Shown: in pieces, positions 61,768-64,000 of the stretch
Layout of the letters: each line of letters starts with the position of its first letter
Numbering within the stretch: position 1 is the stretch's first letter
Source: Flavimobilis sp052324925
GTDB lineage: Bacteria > Actinomycetota > Actinomycetes > Actinomycetales > Cellulomonadaceae
NCBI GenBank assembly: GCA_052324925.1
Contig: JBQPRE010000004.1
DNA: 64,000 nucleotides
Reading direction: 5' to 3' (one strand)
The notes under the pieces: generated by a model
Told to the model about the DNA's origin: nothing
Seen by the model: the letters and a program-made list of their open reading frames with translations, nothing else
Database searches by the model: none
Program-made: the position numbers and the translations under genes

Positions 61768-61789
61768 CTTGCAGCAAGCGTGCAGCAAG
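61768..61789. promoter_or_regulatory. candidate maltodextrin-responsive (MalR-type) operator
   Basis: CTTGCAGCAAG is an 11-base palindrome (CTTGC-A-GCAAG), followed at once by CGTGCAGCAAG as a direct repeat. CTTGCAG repeats are known around streptomycete amylase promoters bound by the LacI-family MalR. It lies about 80 bases before the amylase start. Confidence 0.45.
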
Positions 61790-61867
61790 TTGCGACGAGG
61801 CTCCGCCGGCGATGACGCCGGACAGGTCGAGGCCGCGAGGACGCGGCTCGTCGAAATGAGAGAAGCA

Positions 61868-64000
61868 ATGCGACGAAGCAGATCCCCGAGGCTGCATCTC
61901 CTCGTGTCAGTGACGGCGCTCAGCCTTGCTGTCCCGCTCCTGGGTGCGGGCCTCGTTGCTGCGGCCCCCGCCGAGACGAGCACTGTCTACTACCCGGACC
62001 GGGCCGGATGGGCGCAGACCAACGTCCACTACGGAGTCGACGGGCAGCAGTGGACGAGCGTCCCCGGCACACCCATGGACCGCGCATGCGCGGGCTGGAG
62101 CAAGAAGGAGATTCCGCTCGGCGTGGGAGCGGGCGCCCAGGTCACGTTCAACAACGGATCTGGCACCTGGGACAACAACGCCGGGAAGAACTACCGGACG
62201 GCCTCCGGCACCTATGTCTGGCACGACGGCGTCCTTGCGCCCGGCGCCGACCCCTGCAAGAACGCGACGAAGAACACCGCGACCTTGTTCTACAAGACCA
62301 CCTGGGCCAAGCCGAAGATCCACTTCCGCGTCGGCTCCGGCGCATGGACCGCCGTGCCCGGGGTCGACATGACGCCGGCGTGCGAGGGCTGGTTCAGCAC
62401 GACGATCGACCTCGGAACCGCGACGGGTGGGACGCTCGTCTTCAACGACGGATCCGGCACCTGGGACAACAACGGGGGCCGGAACTACACGTACGCCGCA
62501 GGCACGCAGCTCGTCCACGACGGCGCACTCGCCGTCGGAGCCGATCCGTGCGGACCTGAGCCGGACCCGACGCCCACGCCGACCGCCGAGCCCACGGACG
62601 AGCCCACGGACGAGCCCACCGCTCAGCCCGCCGCCGCCACGGTCTTCTACGCGACGACGTGGACGAAGCCCAAAATCCACTTCCGCGTCGGCTCCGGCGC
62701 ATGGACCGCCGTGCCCGGGGTCGACATGACGCCGGCGTGCGAGGGCTGGTTCAGCACGACGATCGACCTCGGAACCGCGACGGGTGGGACGCTCGTCTTC
62801 AACGACGGATCCGGCACCTGGGACAACAACGGGGGCCGGAACTACACGTACGCCGCGGGCACGCAGCTCGTCCACGACGGCGCCCTCGCCGTCGGAGCCG
62901 ACCCGTGCGTCGACGTCCCGGAGCCGGAGCCAGACACCCTGGCCCCGAGCGTGCCGCAGGGAGTCGTCGCAGTTGCCGACGGCACACGCACCACTGTCTC
63001 GTGGCGGGCGTCGAACGACGACGTCGAGGTCGCCGGCTACCGCGTCGTCCGTACCGGCGGCGCCGGGGCCGTGACGCGTGATGTCACGTCGCTCTCGGCA
63101 ACCGACACCGGCCTGTTGGCCGAGACTCGCTACAGCTACACGGTCGCGGCGTTCGACGCCGCGGGCAATGTCTCGGCGGCAAGCGCGCCCGCCGCTGTCA
63201 CGACCGGCGCCGCGCCCACCGCTCCTAAGGGGGGCACGCCGCTCGGCGGTGACCCGCGCGAGGACTCGATCTACTTCGTCATGACCGCCCGGTTCAACGA
63301 CGGTGACGTGACAAACAACCGTGGCGGTTCCCAGCATGTGAGCTCGGGCAACGCGGCGAACGACGACCCCATGTTCCGAGGCGACTTCCTCGGGCTCGTC
63401 GAGAAGCTCGACTACATCAAGGGCCTCGGCTTCTCCGCCATCTGGATCACACCTGTCGTCCTCAACCGGTCAGACTACGACTTCCACGGCTACCACGGCT
63501 GGGACTTCTACCGAGTCGACCCGCGCCTGGAGTCGGCGGGCGCCAGCTACCAGGACCTCATCGACGCCGCGCACGCCAAGGGCATCAAGATCTACCAGGA
63601 CGTGGTCTACAACCACTCCTCGCGCTGGGGTGCCAAGGGACTGTTCACACCCACGGTGTGGGGCGACTCGAACAGCGAGTGGAACTGGTTCTACTCGAAG
63701 AAGGAGCCGGGACGAGAGTACGACCCGCTCGACGAGCACCAGGGCGACGACCCGGCACTGACGCCTGCGCAGAACGCGCTCGCCAAGGGACGCACGTACA
63801 ACGGCGACCTGTGGTCAGCAGTGGCACCTTCAGGCACGAGCTGCCCACGGTTCGGGCAGCCCACAGGCAAGTTCTCCAAGGAGGGGTTCGCGCTCCATGA
63901 GTGCCAGTGGCCGTCGCCGACGGCCGGCATGTTCCCCGCCAAGAACTTCCACCAGTGCTGGATCGGCAACTGGGAAGGAAAGGACGCCCAGGACTGCTGG
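61868..64000 (+). CDS. secreted GH13 alpha-amylase with three CBM25 modules, 3' end outside window
   Basis: The frame is open to the window end (711 codons). Parts in order: Arg-rich signal peptide (about 1-37), CBM25 modules at about 39-128, 138-228 and 257-347 (module pattern FNNGSGTWDNN / FNDGSGTWDNNGGRNY), a TDEP-rich linker between the second and third, a fibronectin type III domain at about 356-449, and GH13 from about 456: EDSIYFVMTARFNDGD, GFSAIWITPV, and DVVYNHSS (region I, near 577). Catalytic Asp/Glu/Asp lie beyond the edge. The binding modules hold granular starch and the enzyme degrades alpha-glucans. Modules 2 and 3 are nearly identical in DNA. The ATG lacks a strong ribosome site (GAGAGA nearby). 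Confidence 0.92.
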   Translation, partial: MRRSRSPRLHLLVSVTALSLAVPLLGAGLVAAAPAETSTVYYPDRAGWAQTNVHYGVDGQQWTSVPGTPMDRACAGWSKKEIPLGVGAGAQVTFNNGSGTWDNNAGKNYRTASGTYVWHDGVLAPGADPCKNATKNTATLFYKTTWAKPKIHFRVGSGAWTAVPGVDMTPACEGWFSTTIDLGTATGGTLVFNDGSGTWDNNGGRNYTYAAGTQLVHDGALAVGADPCGPEPDPTPTPTAEPTDEPTDEPTAQPAAATVFYATTWTKPKIHFRVGSGAWTAVPGVDMTPACEGWFSTTIDLGTATGGTLVFNDGSGTWDNNGGRNYTYAAGTQLVHDGALAVGADPCVDVPEPEPDTLAPSVPQGVVAVADGTRTTVSWRASNDDVEVAGYRVVRTGGAGAVTRDVTSLSATDTGLLAETRYSYTVAAFDAAGNVSAASAPAAVTTGAAPTAPKGGTPLGGDPREDSIYFVMTARFNDGDVTNNRGGSQHVSSGNAANDDPMFRGDFLGLVEKLDYIKGLGFSAIWITPVVLNRSDYDFHGYHGWDFYRVDPRLESAGASYQDLIDAAHAKGIKIYQDVVYNHSSRWGAKGLFTPTVWGDSNSEWNWFYSKKEPGREYDPLDEHQGDDPALTPAQNALAKGRTYNGDLWSAVAPSGTSCPRFGQPTGKFSKEGFALHECQWPSPTAGMFPAKNFHQCWIGNWEGKDAQDCW
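62318..62552 (+). repeat. CBM25 direct repeat, copy 1
   Basis: 235 bases matching 62675-62909 with three mismatches that I can count by eye (near 62494, 62527 and 62545). Covers most of CBM25 module 2. Confidence 0.9.
62675..62909 (+). repeat. CBM25 direct repeat, copy 2
   Basis: Second copy, offset 357 bases from the first. The sequence immediately before the repeat in each module (the FYKTTWAKPK versus FYATTWTKPK part) is clearly more diverged, so the match is a sharp block. Confidence 0.9.

Overview
The window is about 70% G+C, strongly G/C at third codon positions, with many GTG starts, 4-nt ATGA/GTGA overlaps and several leaderless genes. Gene order and content (coaD-DUF177-rnc-mutM, cydABDC, an Ala/Pro-rich RNase E, rplU-rpmA-obgE-proB-proA-nadD-rsfS, a GH9 cellulase, a CBM25 amylase) point to a plant-polysaccharide-degrading actinobacterium of the Micrococcales, near Cellulomonas, Sanguibacter, Oerskovia or Promicromonosporaceae. 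This is inferred from content; no database was searched. A 44-G run followed by an N shows that this is draft sequence.

1-9.6 kb is core housekeeping on the plus strand: a DAK2/FakA-like protein (cut by the left edge), recG, rsmD, coaD, a coiled-coil protein, DUF177, rnc, mutM, a DosR-like response regulator and an M20 peptidase. The ribosomal protein L32 gene that often sits between DUF177 and rnc is missing. A chemoreceptor follows (9.7-11.4 kb). 11.4-19.5 kb is a minus-strand operon, cydA-cydB-cydD-cydC plus a GAF-GAF histidine kinase resembling the haem oxygen sensor DosS. A near-consensus DosR box lies upstream of cydA and a weaker one upstream of ppdK (37.15 kb). I read this as a hypoxia circuit in which a DosR-like regulator drives cytochrome bd together with its own sensor.

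19.9-32.4 kb holds rne, rplU, rpmA, obgE, proB, proA, a 49-aa membrane peptide, nadD, an unknown membrane protein, rsfS, a histidine phosphatase and tRNA-Ala(GGC). 32.4-47.5 kb is more variable: a GH9 cellulase lipoprotein behind a CebR-type operator, a DUF4232 lipoprotein, a lipocalin, PPDK, two SDRs, an Idh-type dehydrogenase, a topoisomerase IB coupled to a small Rho_N-like protein, a DJ-1/PfpI protein, a glycosyltransferase remnant, a RibD-C reductase and an ArsB/SLC13-type permease.

47.6-61.6 kb is a hexuronate/pectin-oligomer locus: uxaB, uxaC, a GH105 unsaturated-uronyl hydrolase, a FAH-family protein, a sugar ABC transporter, a second Idh-type dehydrogenase, a LacI repressor fused to a PmoA-like (DUF6807) domain, and uxaA. 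AACCGGTT-centred palindromes before the transporter and before uxaA are likely operators of the fused regulator. The window ends inside a secreted amylase with three CBM25 modules, two of them almost identical at the DNA level.
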